DNA of 64,000 bases from Halovivax gelatinilyticus (GTDB lineage Archaea > Halobacteriota > Halobacteria > Halobacteriales > Natrialbaceae): contig NZ_CP101322.1 in NCBI RefSeq assembly GCF_024300625.1, positions 2,679,992 through 2,743,991 on the forward strand. The letters run 5' to 3'. The position numbers and the translations under genes were made by a program. Below are positions 15,664 to 25,742 of this stretch, piece by piece. Below the pieces are notes generated by a model. The model ran no database searches. It saw only the letters and a list, made by a program, of their open reading frames with translations, and was not told where the DNA came from. Position 1 is the first letter of the stretch; every line of letters begins with the position of its first letter.

Positions 15664-16035
15664 CTACTCGTTTAGATGCGAGCGATAGCCCTTCGGTTCG
15701 AATCCGCGGCGACAAATAATGTCCTGACGACCGACCGTGATGGCACTCACCTGGTTGTCCGCTTCCATCTCCGTGACGACGGTATCTAAGTGGTCGGCCG
15801 ACCACCCCGTTTTCTCGATGACGGTCTCGCGATCGACGCGGCCCCCGCGTTTTACGAGCAGCCGGAGAACGACGTCTTCGTCCGCAAGTTCCCGTTCGTC
15901 GACGCCGTACTCGACCTGTTCGGCGTAACTGAGCGTCTCTTCGTCGTCCGATTCGTCATCGGTCGACTCGGCTTCGTCGACCGCGGCCGAGTTGAACCGG
16001 GTTGATAACTGTGACCAGAGCGTTTTGAATACCAT
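15664..16035 (-). CDS. Winged-helix domain protein
   Basis: A 123-residue protein with an acidic N-terminal half (ESTDDESDDEETLSYAEQ) and a winged helix from about residue 52: DEDVVLRLLVKRGGRVDRET, VIEKTGWSADHLDTVVTEME, and wing DNQVSAITVGRQDIICRRGF. The arrangement matches small haloarchaeal DNA-binding regulators of the MarR/IclR-like winged-helix type. It has no linked operon partner, so no target can be suggested. Confidence 0.7.
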   Translation of the reverse strand: MVFKTLWSQLSTRFNSAAVDEAESTDDESDDEETLSYAEQVEYGVDERELADEDVVLRLLVKRGGRVDRETVIEKTGWSADHLDTVVTEMEADNQVSAITVGRQDIICRRGFEPKGYRSHLNE

Positions 16036-16222
16036 GTGAGTGGATCACCGTCTATTCGTTTGATCGTCCTACGACGCCCTCCTACCAAGATGTTGTGCTT
16101 CGACGGGTGACGGTTCGGCAGGAGCCTGGCGCTGTCTACCTGTGTGTCTGCTCTCCATCCTCATAAATCAGCGGCCCGCTTGCTGACTCAGGTGAAAATC
16201 GATTGACTCCGGCTCCGCTCGG

Positions 16223-17047
16223 TCACTCGTTCGTTCGCTCGCTCGCCGATTTCCGTCCCCTGGAGCGGGGATACGCCTCCGCGAGCGCCTCGAGCTGCGC
16301 TTGTGATCCCGTCGTGTGCGGGGCGACCAGCGGCGAGACGCTCACCTGCCCTTCGACGACTGCGCGTCGATCGGTGCCGGGCGGATCGGGAATTGTCTCC
16401 GGATCCATCGTCTCCCAGACGCCGTCCTCGACGGTGATCGTCGATCCGTTGCGGGTCGCGTCCATCTCGTATCGCTTCGACGGTCGGGTGACGACCATCG
16501 GCGGCTCCCGTCCGCCGTTCATCGGGACGTTCACGTTGAGGTAGGAGGCGTCCTCGAAGACGCCGGCCGAGAGCGCGTGCTCGACCAGGTAGCGGGTCGC
16601 GCGCGTCGCCTCGGCGAAGTCCGCGGGCGTCGTCTCGACGTCCTCGAACGCGAGGTCGCCGACCGGAACGTACATCGAGGTGGCGATCGCGGGCACGTCG
16701 AAGAATGCGGCCTCGACGGCGGCACTGATCGTCCCCGACCGTCCGAGAACGTAGGCGCCGAGGTTCGCTCCCTCGTTACAGCCCGCGACGACGAGGTCCG
16801 GATCGGGGGCGAACTCGGAGAGGCCGGCGACGACGCAATCGGCGGGGGTCCCCGTAATCGCGTAGCCGTCGTCGCGCTCGTCGACGGTCACTTCGTTCGA
16901 GATCGCTCGCCCGCAGGCGCTCTGGTCGGTCGCGGGGGCGACGACGGTGACGTCTGCGATCTGCGAGAGTTCCTCGCCCATGGCGACGATTCCCGGCTCG
17001 CCGTAGCCGTCGTCGTTGGTCAGCAATATTGATAGCCGGTCGTCCAT
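16223..17047 (-). CDS. surE: 5'/3'-nucleotidase SurE
   Basis: Metal-dependent phosphatase that removes phosphate from nucleoside 5' or 3' monophosphates. The 274-residue protein shows the SurE landmarks: LLTNDDGYGEPGI at residues 8-20, with Asp12 and Asp13 as metal ligands; QSACGRAIS with Ser43; GTPADCVV; and GCNEGANLG with Asn91 and Asn95. It lies 42 bases downstream of the Rsm22-like methyltransferase on the same strand. Confidence 0.95.
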   Translation of the reverse strand: MDDRLSILLTNDDGYGEPGIVAMGEELSQIADVTVVAPATDQSACGRAISNEVTVDERDDGYAITGTPADCVVAGLSEFAPDPDLVVAGCNEGANLGAYVLGRSGTISAAVEAAFFDVPAIATSMYVPVGDLAFEDVETTPADFAEATRATRYLVEHALSAGVFEDASYLNVNVPMNGGREPPMVVTRPSKRYEMDATRNGSTITVEDGVWETMDPETIPDPPGTDRRAVVEGQVSVSPLVAPHTTGSQAQLEALAEAYPRSRGRKSASERTNE

Positions 17048-17089
17048 ACCGATTGCCTTCGCGTCGAACGCGAAAAGTTCGTCGGAGTG

Positions 17090-18562
17090 TTACCCGAGCG
17101 GATCGACCACGGTCTCTTCGTCGACGACCAGGTTGTACGCCTCCTCGTCGTCGTTCCAGAGCGCCAGCGCCGACTCGAACGCGAGGAGGTCCCCGTACCC
17201 GGCGTCGAGTAGCGGTCGGTTCAACGCCGTCTCGTTCGTCACCACCGCGTAGTGATCGACCGCTTCGCTCCCGTCGCTGACCTTGAAGAGCGGATTCGAC
17301 GGCTCCTCTCCCGTCGACCCGCTGGCCTCCTCACTTCGATCGACGAGCGAGCGGCTCACCTTCGCCGCGACGAGGTCGATCCGGTTCGAGACGTGGCGTT
17401 CCATCTCCGCCATCTTCGCCCAGCGGGCCGTATCGAGCGAGACGTCGTGACGTCGGGTCCCGTCGAGTCGAAGCATCGAGTGTGAAAACTGGACGTCGAC
17501 GTTGACGAACTCGCCCGGCCGGTGGTCTGGATCCGTCGCCGCCTCGTCGAGTCGCGATTGCACGTCCGGGACCGCGAGGTCGGGACGGACGTCGAACGAC
17601 CAGCCCCGATCGCTCGGCCGCTCGCCCGCCCAGAGTCTGACCAACGGTCCGTAGACGGTGACCGTGCGCTCGGTACCGTCGGCACTCGAAACTGCGGTGT
17701 CCTCCACCGCTCGCTCGACCTCTCGCAGGCCGATGCTCGTCTCCCGGTCGGCCGGCGCCATCGCCAGCAGCGAGCCGTCGTCCGCGAGCATCGAGAGGTA
17801 GCGCTGACAGACGGAGACCGGGTCATCGAGTTCACTCAGGACGTTACACAGCAAGATGAGGTCGAACGGTTCGCCGTCCGGTTCGAAGGCCTCGGCGGTC
17901 GTGCGGTGGACGTCCCAGTGGACGTTCCGCCCGGTTTCGGCGAGCACCGTTTCGAGGACGTCCGCGGCCGCGCTCGGTTCGAGCGCGTGGTACTCGACGA
18001 GCCCGTCGTCCGGGAGATATTCACACAGTCCCAGTGCGGGGCCGCCGACCCCGGCGCCCACGTCGAGGACTCGGAGGTTCCGACCGAGTAAGTCCCGCTC
18101 GGCCAAATCGTCGAGTGCGTACTGCACCGCGGCGTAGTAGCCCGGCAGGTGGTAGATCGCGTACCCGGCGGCGACGTCCTCGTCGTAAGAGACGGCGTCG
18201 CCCGCCAGGTACTGGGCTTTCGTTCGACGCAGCGTCGACCGGAGAACGTCGCCCGACGCCCCGTCGTACCAGTGTGGCCCGTACCGTTCGACGAGCCAGT
18301 CTTCGAGGGCGTTCTCGTAGGTTCGGGGGAACCTCTCGACCGGTTCGAAGCGCGCCTCGACTGGTTCTTCGGAGACGGGAACGAACGTTCCGTCCTCGCG
18401 CTCGACGAGTCCGAGCGTGACGGCGTCCTCGCGCAGGTACTGGCGGACCACCGCCGGGTGCGGCTCGCCCTCGACGTATTCGAAAATTTCTTCCGGATCG
18501 ATCGGTCGGACGTTCCGCAGGTACAACGCGTTCTCCCGGACCGCCTCGCGCTGGTCGGTCAT
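17090..18562 (-). CDS. Rsm22-like SAM-dependent methyltransferase
   Basis: A 490-residue class I methyltransferase. An N-terminal domain (1-110) unrelated to the catalytic fold has DPEEIFEYVEGEPHPAVVRQ. The core has YHLPGYYAAVQYALDDLAER and the SAM loop RVLDVGAGVGGPALG, then LEPS and LLCNVLSELDD, as in the Rsm22 family tied to small ribosomal subunits. A C-terminal section with HSMLRLDGTRRHDVSLDTA follows. The start at 18562 overlaps the tyrA stop by ATGA; longer in-frame extension upstream runs through tyrA and is not coding. The rRNA target is inferred only from family resemblance. Confidence 0.7.
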   Translation of the reverse strand: MTDQREAVRENALYLRNVRPIDPEEIFEYVEGEPHPAVVRQYLREDAVTLGLVEREDGTFVPVSEEPVEARFEPVERFPRTYENALEDWLVERYGPHWYDGASGDVLRSTLRRTKAQYLAGDAVSYDEDVAAGYAIYHLPGYYAAVQYALDDLAERDLLGRNLRVLDVGAGVGGPALGLCEYLPDDGLVEYHALEPSAAADVLETVLAETGRNVHWDVHRTTAEAFEPDGEPFDLILLCNVLSELDDPVSVCQRYLSMLADDGSLLAMAPADRETSIGLREVERAVEDTAVSSADGTERTVTVYGPLVRLWAGERPSDRGWSFDVRPDLAVPDVQSRLDEAATDPDHRPGEFVNVDVQFSHSMLRLDGTRRHDVSLDTARWAKMAEMERHVSNRIDLVAAKVSRSLVDRSEEASGSTGEEPSNPLFKVSDGSEAVDHYAVVTNETALNRPLLDAGYGDLLAFESALALWNDDEEAYNLVVDEETVVDPLG

Positions 18563-19353
18563 CGATCCGGCACACCCCCGGACGCGGTCGATGATCGGCT
18601 CGTCTCGCGTCGGTCGTCGACCCACGTCGCCGTCGCGTCCTCGATCAGCGAGACGAGTTCGTCGTGATCTGCCTCCGCGATTCGTCCGGCGGCCTCGGCG
18701 ACGGCGTCGGCGCCGTCGAACCGATCTTGGACGTCCGCGTACACGCGCGGCGTTCCCGCACCGATCCGTTCGACCTGCTCGCGTAGGCCCTCGTACAGCG
18801 GCGTTTCGAACGCTTCGGGGACCGGCTCTGCGGCCGCCGCGAACGCCAGGACCGCCGCGTGGGCTGCCGCCTGCACGCGTTCCATCGCGCCGTCGTGCTC
18901 GGCCGGCGTCGTCTCGACGAGCTCGTTTTCGGCGGTCTCTAGGTCTGCGAGAATCGCCCGGGTCGCCGGACCCGCCGACCGGGTCACGACGGCGATCGAT
19001 CCCGGAGCGCGTTCTGGTGCGAACAGCGGGTGCAGACTGCAGTGTTCCACAGCGGGTGCGTACTCGTCCATCGCGGTGAGGACGGGTTCCATCACGCCCG
19101 CGACGTCGACGATCGCGCCGTCGACTCGGACCGCCTGCGTCGCGATCGCCGCCTCGACCTCGCCCATCGGAACGGCGAGGCAGACGGCGTCGTAGGTGTC
19201 GCCGTCGGGTTCCAGCGGGACCGTCCGGCCACCGACGGCGGCGGCCGTCTCGCGCGCTCTCGTCTCGTCGACGTCGGCGATCGCGAGGTCGGCGTCGAGC
19301 GTCTCGGCGAGCCATCGCCCCATCGCACCGGCGCCGACGATACACACCTCCAT
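18559..19353 (-). CDS. tyrA: Prephenate dehydrogenase
   Basis: Oxidative decarboxylation of prephenate to 4-hydroxyphenylpyruvate, the tyrosine branch of aromatic amino-acid synthesis. The 264-residue protein starts MEVCIVGAGAMGRWLAETLD, an NAD(P) Rossmann loop. It has AVPMGEVEAAI, DVAGVMEPV and SLHPLFAPERAPGSI, the family HPMFGP region with its catalytic His. It overlaps the methyltransferase gene by ATGA. AroA of the same pathway is encoded nearby at 20750-22036 on the other strand. Confidence 0.92.
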   Translation of the reverse strand: MEVCIVGAGAMGRWLAETLDADLAIADVDETRARETAAAVGGRTVPLEPDGDTYDAVCLAVPMGEVEAAIATQAVRVDGAIVDVAGVMEPVLTAMDEYAPAVEHCSLHPLFAPERAPGSIAVVTRSAGPATRAILADLETAENELVETTPAEHDGAMERVQAAAHAAVLAFAAAAEPVPEAFETPLYEGLREQVERIGAGTPRVYADVQDRFDGADAVAEAAGRIAEADHDELVSLIEDATATWVDDRRETSRSSTASGGVPDR

Positions 19354-19431
19354 CGCTGCTCACTATCGGGCGCCGTCGCAAAAGGAGTTCGATCGATCGG
19401 GTACGAATCAAGTCGGCAACGGTCGTCCGGC

Positions 19432-20616
19432 TTACCGACGATCCTGCGGTTCGATCGAGATGGGGTAGTCGGTGAGGTTCTCGTAGCCGTCCTCGGTGAC
19501 GACGACGAGGTCCTCGATGCGGACGCCGCCTACCTCCGGATCGTAAATGCCGGGTTCGACGGTGATCACGTGGCCGGGTTCGAGTTCGTCGCCGCCGAAC
19601 GAGAGGCTCGGCCCCTCGTGGATGTCGAGGCCGACGCCGTGGCCGGTGCCGTGGATGTAGCCCGTGCTGGTCTCTGGGTCGCTCCGGAGCGTCTCGTAGC
19701 CGGCGTCTTCGATGACGTCGCAGACGATTCCGTGGATCTCGTCGCCGGCGACCCCAGGTTCGATGGCGTCGAGGGCAGCCTCGAAGGCCTCGTGTGTCAC
19801 CTCGTACCGTCGGCGTAGTTCGTCGCTTGGCTCGCCGCGAACGAACGTCCGGGTCATGTCGCCGAAGTAGCAGGTTTCCTTATCGCGCGGGAAGATGTCG
19901 ATCACGATCGACTCGCCGGCGTGGATCGGGCCGCTCCCGCGGTCGTGGGGATCGGCGGCGTTCGCACCCGAGGCGACGATCGTCTCGTCGAGCGCGCAGC
20001 CGTCGCGCAGCAGGGCGATCTCGATCTCGGTCGTGACGCGCTCGCTCGTGAGCACCTCGTCGTCGTGATAGAGGACGCCGTCGCGCACCTCGGCGGTCGC
20101 GATAAGCGACTCGGCGACGGCCATCGCGCGCTGGTTGGCAGCCTGGGTCGCGCGGACGTGTTCGATCTCAGCGTCGGTCTTCGTCTCGCGCAGTTCGCCG
20201 ACGACGCCGTCGGCGTCGACCGAGACGGCGATCCCCTGCTCGCGGAGTCCGTCGGCGGTGCCGACGCGACAGTTTTCGGGAACGGCGACCGATTCGACGC
20301 CGTGGTCGGCCAGAAACGCCGCGAGCAGTCGGTGTTTCGCTTCGCGCGGGCCGTACTCTTCGCGAAGTTCGTGATAGTCGTAGGCGGCGGTGTTGGTCAC
20401 GCTGTCGGCGTCGGATTCGGTCTGGGCGCGGCCGTACTCGAGCCCGGACACAAGCAGGTGGACGCCGTCGGCCGTCACGATCGTCTGGAACGGGTCCGGC
20501 GCGGAAAAGCCAGAGATGTAGCGCTGGTTCGCGTCGGTGCCGTCGGCGTCGATCAGATAGGCGTCCAGGTCGTGCTCGGCGAGGTGGTCGGTCAGCGGTC
20601 GGCGCGTTTCGTTCAT
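19432..20616 (-). CDS. M24-family Xaa-Pro aminopeptidase
   Basis: Metallopeptidase of the pita-bread fold, 394 residues, with a creatinase-like N-terminal domain (1-150) and a catalytic domain. The five dinuclear metal ligands are readable: Asp in IVIDIFPRD, Asp in YFGDMTRTF, His in [15 protein letters not shown], Glu in ITVEPGIYD, and Glu in GVRIEDLVV. It would remove N-terminal residues before proline in the cytoplasm. It is divergent from aroA. Confidence 0.92.
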   Translation of the reverse strand: MNETRRPLTDHLAEHDLDAYLIDADGTDANQRYISGFSAPDPFQTIVTADGVHLLVSGLEYGRAQTESDADSVTNTAAYDYHELREEYGPREAKHRLLAAFLADHGVESVAVPENCRVGTADGLREQGIAVSVDADGVVGELRETKTDAEIEHVRATQAANQRAMAVAESLIATAEVRDGVLYHDDEVLTSERVTTEIEIALLRDGCALDETIVASGANAADPHDRGSGPIHAGESIVIDIFPRDKETCYFGDMTRTFVRGEPSDELRRRYEVTHEAFEAALDAIEPGVAGDEIHGIVCDVIEDAGYETLRSDPETSTGYIHGTGHGVGLDIHEGPSLSFGGDELEPGHVITVEPGIYDPEVGGVRIEDLVVVTEDGYENLTDYPISIEPQDRR

Positions 20617-20749
20617 GTACGCCCGTTCCGAGGGGCGTTACATAATTGCACCTTTCCCGGCGAGAGACGTGCCGACTCGCTGGACACGACCGACGGTCAA
20701 TCCGGACGGGACCGGTACCGTCATAGGCGAACCCGCAGTCAGTGTGCGT

Positions 20750-22036
20750 ATGAACGTCACGCTCGCTCCGGCGACCGTCGACGGTGTCGTCAGTGCACCT
20801 CCGTCGAAGAGTTACACGCATCGGGCGATCCTCGCGGCTGGCTGTGGCGAATCGAGTCTGGTCGAGTCTCCCCTCTGGAGTGCGGACACGCAGGCGACGA
20901 CGCGCGCGGTCGAGGCGTTCGGCGGCTCGGTCAGCCGCCGATCTGACGGCGCGCTCGCGATCGACGGGTTCGACGGCCAGCCGGCCATCCCCGACGACGT
21001 GATCGACTGTGCGAACAGCGGGACGACGATGCGCCTCGTCACCGCCACCGCCGCGCTCGTCGACGGAACCACGGTCCTGACTGGCGACGCGTCGCTCCGG
21101 TCGCGTCCACAGGGGCCGTTGCTCGACGCACTCGCCGACCTCGGCGCGACCGCCAGGAGCACGCGGTCGAACGGCCAGGCGCCGCTCGTGATCGACGGTC
21201 CGATCGACGGCGGTCGCGTCTCGATTCCGGGCGACGTCTCCTCGCAGTACGTTTCCGCCCTGTTGATGGCCGGGCCGCTCACCGACGGAGGCGTCGAGGT
21301 CGAGCTCGAAACGACGCTGAAATCCGCACCGTACGTCGACGTCACGCGCGAAGTGCTCGATGCGTTCGGCGTCGAGACTCGCGAGACCGACGCTGGCTTC
21401 GCCGTCGACGGCGGCCAATCCTACCGCGTAGCTGACGGCTCGTACGCCGTCCCCGGCGACTTCTCCTCGATCTCGTACCTGCTGGCGGCCGGTGCGATCG
21501 CCGGCGAGGTCGAAATCGAGGGCGCACACCCGAGCGCGCAGGGCGACCGCGCGATCGTCGATCACGTCGAGGCGTTCGGGGCGCCCGTCGAGTGGAACCG
21601 CGAGGCCGGTCGCCTCTCCGTCGAACGCGCCCCGCTGTCGGGTATCGAGGTCTCCGTCGCCGACACGCCCGATCTCCTCCCGACGCTGGCCGCCCTCGGC
21701 GCCGTCGCCGACGGGGAGACCCGAATCCTCGACGCCGAACACGTCCGGTACAAGGAGACCGACCGGGTGAGCGCGATGGCCGAGGAACTCGATACGATGG
21801 GCGTCGAGACGACCGAAGAACGCGACGCGCTGATCGTCCACGGCGACCGGTCGACGCTCAGTGGCGCGCGCGTCGACGGTCGCGGCGACCACCGTATCGT
21901 GATGGCGCTGGCGGTCGCCGCGCTCGCCGCCGACGGCGAGACGACGATCGATGGGGCCGAACACGTCGACGTCTCCTTTCCGACGTTCTTCGAGACGCTC
22001 ACGGACCTCGGCGTCGAGGTAACGCGATCCGAGTGA
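20750..22036 (+). CDS. aroA: 3-phosphoshikimate 1-carboxyvinyltransferase (EPSP synthase)
   Basis: Shikimate-pathway enzyme that joins phosphoenolpyruvate and shikimate-3-phosphate. The 428-residue protein starts [20 protein letters not shown] with Lys20 in SKSYTHRA. It also has [70 protein letters not shown] and [15 protein letters not shown]. The ATG at 20750 gives the usual family start; the in-frame codons upstream overlap the M24 gene region and are not needed. Confidence 0.97.
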   Translation: MNVTLAPATVDGVVSAPPSKSYTHRAILAAGCGESSLVESPLWSADTQATTRAVEAFGGSVSRRSDGALAIDGFDGQPAIPDDVIDCANSGTTMRLVTATAALVDGTTVLTGDASLRSRPQGPLLDALADLGATARSTRSNGQAPLVIDGPIDGGRVSIPGDVSSQYVSALLMAGPLTDGGVEVELETTLKSAPYVDVTREVLDAFGVETRETDAGFAVDGGQSYRVADGSYAVPGDFSSISYLLAAGAIAGEVEIEGAHPSAQGDRAIVDHVEAFGAPVEWNREAGRLSVERAPLSGIEVSVADTPDLLPTLAALGAVADGETRILDAEHVRYKETDRVSAMAEELDTMGVETTEERDALIVHGDRSTLSGARVDGRGDHRIVMALAVAALAADGETTIDGAEHVDVSFPTFFETLTDLGVEVTRSE

Positions 22037-22127
22037 CCTCGAACCGGCACGTCGTGGTCGGTGGTTTTCGCCCGCTCTGTTCTCGTTCACCGAAACGATT
22101 AGGGGATTCCTTCGAATCTCTTACCGC

Positions 22128-23405
22128 ATGTCCCGTCGGGAGATAGAAGAGCGGGTGGGCGCGAACCGGGAGCGAGACGCGGTCGTCGAGCCGGACTACG
22201 GCGGGTACTGCGTCTCGAACGTCGTCGAATCGCTACTCGGGCTCCTCGATTCCCGATTCGACGCGCCGATGCCAGAAGACGTCTTTCGGGGCGTCGACAC
22301 GGACGTCGAAACCGTGGTGTTCGTCCTGCTGGACGGTCTCGGCTACGACGAGTGGACTCGCTTCGAGTCCCGGTCGACGTTGGCCCGGCGGTTCGCCGCG
22401 GACGGGACGGTGAGTCCGCTCACCTCGATCTTTCCGTCGGAGACGGCCGCGGCGTTCACCTCGATCGCGACGGGGACCGATCCGATCGAGCACGGGCTCC
22501 TCGGGTGGTTTCAGTACCTGGGGGCGATCGAGCGCGACGTGGTCACGCTCCCGTTTACCACGCTAACCGAAACGCCGATTGGAGACGTCGATCCGACGCT
22601 CGACGGGTCCGCGCTGTTCGACGCGACGGCGCTGTCGGCCAGGACGGCCGAGACGGATCTCTCGTTCGAAGCAGTCCTGCCGTCGTCGATCGTCGAATCG
22701 CCCTACAGTAGGGCGATATTCGACGGTGCAGCGCGGACCGGGTTCGACGAACGCGAGTCGTTCGCGCGACGGCTTCGCGATTCGGCCGAGTCGGCCGACG
22801 GGCCGACGTTCGTCTTCGGGTACGAGCCCTCGATCGACGCCGCTGCCCACGAGGACGGGTTGCGAAGTCGCGCAACCAGATCGACGGCGACCGACGTCCT
22901 CGCTCACCTCCAGTCCGGATTCGTCGAGCGCCTGTCGGACGACGCGGCCGCGAAGACGCTGCTCGTCGTCTCGGCCGATCACGGTATCGTGGATACGGTT
23001 CCGGCCGAAAACGTCGACGTAACCGACTGGCCGAGCTGGCCCGACGTGCGGCGCTGGCTTCGAAGGGACCGGTCGAACGAACCGCGGAGACCGACCGGCA
23101 GTCCGCGAAATATGCACCTTCACGTCGATCCCGATCACGTTGCCGACGTCAACGCCCGACTGGCGGAGGCGGTCGACGGGCGCGTCTACACCCGTTCGGA
23201 GGCGGTCGACGCCGGGCTCTTCGGGGAGGCCTCGCCGTCTGCGCTGTTCGAACGACGCTGTGGCGACCTCCTGGCGGTGCATCGAAATCGCGGCCTTTGC
23301 TGGATCGATCGCGATCTGAACGAAATCGGTATGCACGGCGGACTCACTCGCGAAGAGATGCTCGTTCCGTTCGCGGTCGGTCGCGTCGAGGATCTTCGAG
23401 GGTGA
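22128..23405 (+). CDS. Alkaline-phosphatase-superfamily phosphodiesterase/pyrophosphatase-like protein
   Basis: A 425-residue cytoplasmic hydrolase of the nucleotide pyrophosphatase/phosphodiesterase type. Metal and nucleophile sites are visible: VFVLLDGLGYDEW (Asp), TSIFPSETAAAFTSIATG (Thr or Ser nucleophile), EPSIDAAAHEDG (Asp and His), VSADHGIVDT (Asp-His) and MHGGLTREEMLVPF (His). It carries no signal peptide. The substrate is not known. It follows aroA on the same strand with a 91-base gap. Confidence 0.85.
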   Translation: MSRREIEERVGANRERDAVVEPDYGGYCVSNVVESLLGLLDSRFDAPMPEDVFRGVDTDVETVVFVLLDGLGYDEWTRFESRSTLARRFAADGTVSPLTSIFPSETAAAFTSIATGTDPIEHGLLGWFQYLGAIERDVVTLPFTTLTETPIGDVDPTLDGSALFDATALSARTAETDLSFEAVLPSSIVESPYSRAIFDGAARTGFDERESFARRLRDSAESADGPTFVFGYEPSIDAAAHEDGLRSRATRSTATDVLAHLQSGFVERLSDDAAAKTLLVVSADHGIVDTVPAENVDVTDWPSWPDVRRWLRRDRSNEPRRPTGSPRNMHLHVDPDHVADVNARLAEAVDGRVYTRSEAVDAGLFGEASPSALFERRCGDLLAVHRNRGLCWIDRDLNEIGMHGGLTREEMLVPFAVGRVEDLRG

Positions 23406-23525
23406 CGATCGCTCGCCCGACAGCGCGCCCGCCGTGGGGGTCCAAGCTGTTCACCCGTTGCCCGTTTGTACGTCCCGTCACATGCACGCCGCAGCGATTT
23501 ACATACGACCGCCGATTGGAAGGGT

Positions 23526-23819
23526 ATGGTCGAACGAACGGACGACGCGCGCGAACTCGGGCGAAAGAACGTCGCTGCACTGTTGCGCGACCTCGCCGAC
23601 GAGTTCGAGCGCGGCGGCGAGCGAATTTCCGTCCCGGTAGGGAACAAGACCGTGACGTTGAATCCACCCGACGAGTTCACGACCGAGGTCGAGGTCCTCG
23701 AACGATCGGGCGTCTTTCGCGGCGCGCAGGAACGGGTTCGAATAGATCTGCGCTGGAAGCCGGCGGACGCCAGGGAGGAAGCGCCGCGCGAGGCGGCTCC
23801 TGATCAGCCCGAATCCTGA
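23526..23819 (+). CDS. Amphi-Trp domain protein
   Basis: A 97-residue protein from the ATG at 23526. It starts MVERTDDARELGRKNVAALL, has ISVPVGNKTVTLNPPDEFTT, and ends a strand-rich segment with RVRIDLRWKP, the amphi-Trp pattern of alternating charged and hydrophobic residues before a Trp. It is the second amphi-Trp member here (the other is at 7014-7295). Function is unknown. Confidence 0.65.
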   Translation: MVERTDDARELGRKNVAALLRDLADEFERGGERISVPVGNKTVTLNPPDEFTTEVEVLERSGVFRGAQERVRIDLRWKPADAREEAPREAAPDQPES

Positions 23820-23915
23820 TCACGACGGTAATTCCAGCCGGTGGCCGATCGAGTGTACCAATCGAACCGGGGGAGATCAGTACTCTTTTCGCCACAGCCC
23901 GTTCAGAAAGAGCCA

Positions 23916-25001
23916 ATGAACCAGGAGGTCGTCGACGATCGCGGATCTCCACGCGCCGAGCGATCGGCGTCTCTCTCGAAATCGTCGGTTTGCGTGTTGC
24001 TTCCGACGCTCGACGAAGCGGCGACGATCGGCGACGTCATCGATTCGTTCAGACGCCGCGGTTACGAGAACGTCCTCGTCGTCGACGGCGGCTCGACCGA
24101 CGGAACGCGCGAGATCGCCGCCGATCGCGGCGTGCGGGTGATGACCCAGTCAGGAACCGGCAAGGGCCAGGCCGTGCGGGAGGCGGTCGAACGCATCGAC
24201 GTTCCGTACGTCCTGATGCTCGACGGCGACGGAACGTACGACCCGGACGACGCAGAGCGGATGCTCGAGCCGCTCGCAGAGGGCTCCGAACACGTCATCG
24301 GCGATCGATTCGCCGACATGGAAGACGGGGCGATGACGCGGCTCAACCGGTTCGGCAACCGCGTGATCAACCGAGCCTTCGAGACGATCCACGGCGAACC
24401 GTACGTCGACATCCTCTCGGGCTATCGCGCCTTTACGACCGATTCGTTCGAGCAGTGTGGACTGACGGCCGACGGCTTCACCATCGAGACCGAACTCGCC
24501 GTCGAGTGCGTAAAGCAGGGAATCGACACGACGGTCGTCCCGGTCAGTTACGCCGAGCGACCGGACGAGTCGGAGACCAACCTCCATCCGATTCGCGACG
24601 GCGGTCGGATCATCGTCGCGCTGTACTCACTCGCGCGAACGAGCAATCCGCTCTTTTACTTCGGTACCCTCGGCGTCGGGAGCATCATCGCCGGCGGGCT
24701 CGTCGCGACGTACGTCCTCTACCAGTGGGTCGCCTACGGAATCGGACACAACATCCTGGCGCTGGTCTCCGCGGCGGCGATCCTTCTCGGGGTGCAGTTG
24801 CTGATGTTCGGCGTCCTCTCGGACATGATCGTCTCGCTCCACCGCGATCAGCGACGCCGGCTGGAACGGTTCGGTGAATCGGTCCGGGCGCGAGAGCGCC
24901 ACCACGTCGACGAAGAAACGCTCTCGCTCGACGATTCGAGCGACGTGACGCCCGCCGCCCCCTCGGAGTACGCATCGGACGACGAGCGCGACCGATCCTG
25001 A
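23916..25001 (+). CDS. GT2 glycosyltransferase, AglJ-like
   Basis: A 361-residue family-2 glycosyltransferase. The GT-A domain has VLLPTLDEAATIGDVIDSFR and VVDGGSTDGT. The DxD region is MLDGDGTYDPDD, and GYRAFTTDSFEQCGLTADGF and ETELAVECVKQGI follow. Two hydrophobic segments (NPLFYFGTLGVGSIIAGGLV; ILALVSAAAILLGVQLLMF) anchor the C-terminus. The pattern is that of dolichol-phosphate sugar transferases and of AglJ, which adds the first sugar in haloarchaeal S-layer N-glycosylation. I use the ATG at 23916; an upstream in-frame ATG at 23841 adds 25 residues of doubtful composition. Confidence 0.8.
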   Translation: MNQEVVDDRGSPRAERSASLSKSSVCVLLPTLDEAATIGDVIDSFRRRGYENVLVVDGGSTDGTREIAADRGVRVMTQSGTGKGQAVREAVERIDVPYVLMLDGDGTYDPDDAERMLEPLAEGSEHVIGDRFADMEDGAMTRLNRFGNRVINRAFETIHGEPYVDILSGYRAFTTDSFEQCGLTADGFTIETELAVECVKQGIDTTVVPVSYAERPDESETNLHPIRDGGRIIVALYSLARTSNPLFYFGTLGVGSIIAGGLVATYVLYQWVAYGIGHNILALVSAAAILLGVQLLMFGVLSDMIVSLHRDQRRRLERFGESVRARERHHVDEETLSLDDSSDVTPAAPSEYASDDERDRS

Positions 25002-25043
25002 TCGCTCTGAGAGTATCGACCGGACGCGACCGATCTCGACCGC

Positions 25044-25373
25044 TCAGAAGGGGAGCATCGACCGGACGCGACCGAACACGCTGGCGGTATGAGTGGCCCG
25101 GTACTCCTCGAAGACGTCGTGAAGCTCGTTCATCAGGTGCTGGCGCGAGTCGAACCGATCCAGCCCCGTCTCAGCTAGCGCATCGTCGACGGACACGCTG
25201 TTTCCGCTGGCGTCGAACGGGATCGGCCGCGGCCCGAGTCGTTGCTCGACCCGAGCCACATCCGCGGGAAACGTCAGGTCCGTCTCCTTCAACCGCGCGT
25301 CGACGGCGGCGATCCCGAACTCGATCGTCTCCGGCTCGCTGTCGTCGTTGTTCGTCGGTGGCCGAACGCCCAT
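25044..25373 (-). CDS. Conserved haloarchaeal-type hypothetical protein
   Basis: A 109-residue soluble, acidic protein with no family I can name. Visible parts are TIEFGIAAVDARLKETDLTF, ARVEQRLGPRPIPFDASGNS and LMNELHDVFEEYRATHTASV. Base composition and codon style match the neighbours. It is convergent with the glycosyltransferase gene. Confidence 0.6.
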   Translation of the reverse strand: MGVRPPTNNDDSEPETIEFGIAAVDARLKETDLTFPADVARVEQRLGPRPIPFDASGNSVSVDDALAETGLDRFDSRQHLMNELHDVFEEYRATHTASVFGRVRSMLPF

Positions 25374-25520
25374 GACCGGCTAGTCGACCCGCGGAACAAA
25401 AAACCGCTACGGGATCGATCCGCGCGTCGTGGTACGGCTTGGAATTACACGTTCGCCCGTGCGGCCGGGACTCGGGGCGGTGGCGATGGGCCTTTGAGCG
25501 ATCACCCCGTTGTCGGCGGT

Positions 25521-25730
25521 ATGACCGAGTACACGACCGTTTCGATCCCGAAGGAGCTGGCCGGCCGGGTCGAGGAGACGATCGAAGGGACGAGTTTCAC
25601 CTCGACGAGCGACCTGGTTCGCTTTCTGCTTCGCAGCATCGTCATCCAGCACCAGCGCTCGGGCGAACTCACCGAAGCCCAGTTCGAGGAGATTACCGAT
25701 CAGCTCCGGACGCTGGGGTATCTGGAGTGA
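25521..25730 (+). CDS. Ribbon-helix-helix (CopG/Arc-type) regulator
   Basis: A 69-residue protein beginning MTEYTTVSIPKELAGRVEET, a beta-strand then helix, followed by GTSFTSTSDLVRFLLRSIVI. This is the ribbon-helix-helix DNA-binding pattern; such proteins bind DNA as dimers through the first strand. The C-terminus (LTEAQFEEITDQLRTLGYLE) is probably dimer-supporting. The target is unknown. Confidence 0.75.
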   Translation: MTEYTTVSIPKELAGRVEETIEGTSFTSTSDLVRFLLRSIVIQHQRSGELTEAQFEEITDQLRTLGYLE

Positions 25731-25742
25731 GTCGGGTCGGCG

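Noticed and set aside
18563-19411. N-terminal extension of the Rsm22-like methyltransferase through the tyrA locus
   Set aside because: The added sequence is an Arg-rich shadow of tyrA; the ATGA overlap at 18559-18562 gives a clean coupled start.
20168-22090. 640-codon minus-strand frame over the M24 and aroA genes
   Set aside because: No motifs, Arg/Asp-rich antisense composition; the plus-strand AroA motifs are unambiguous.
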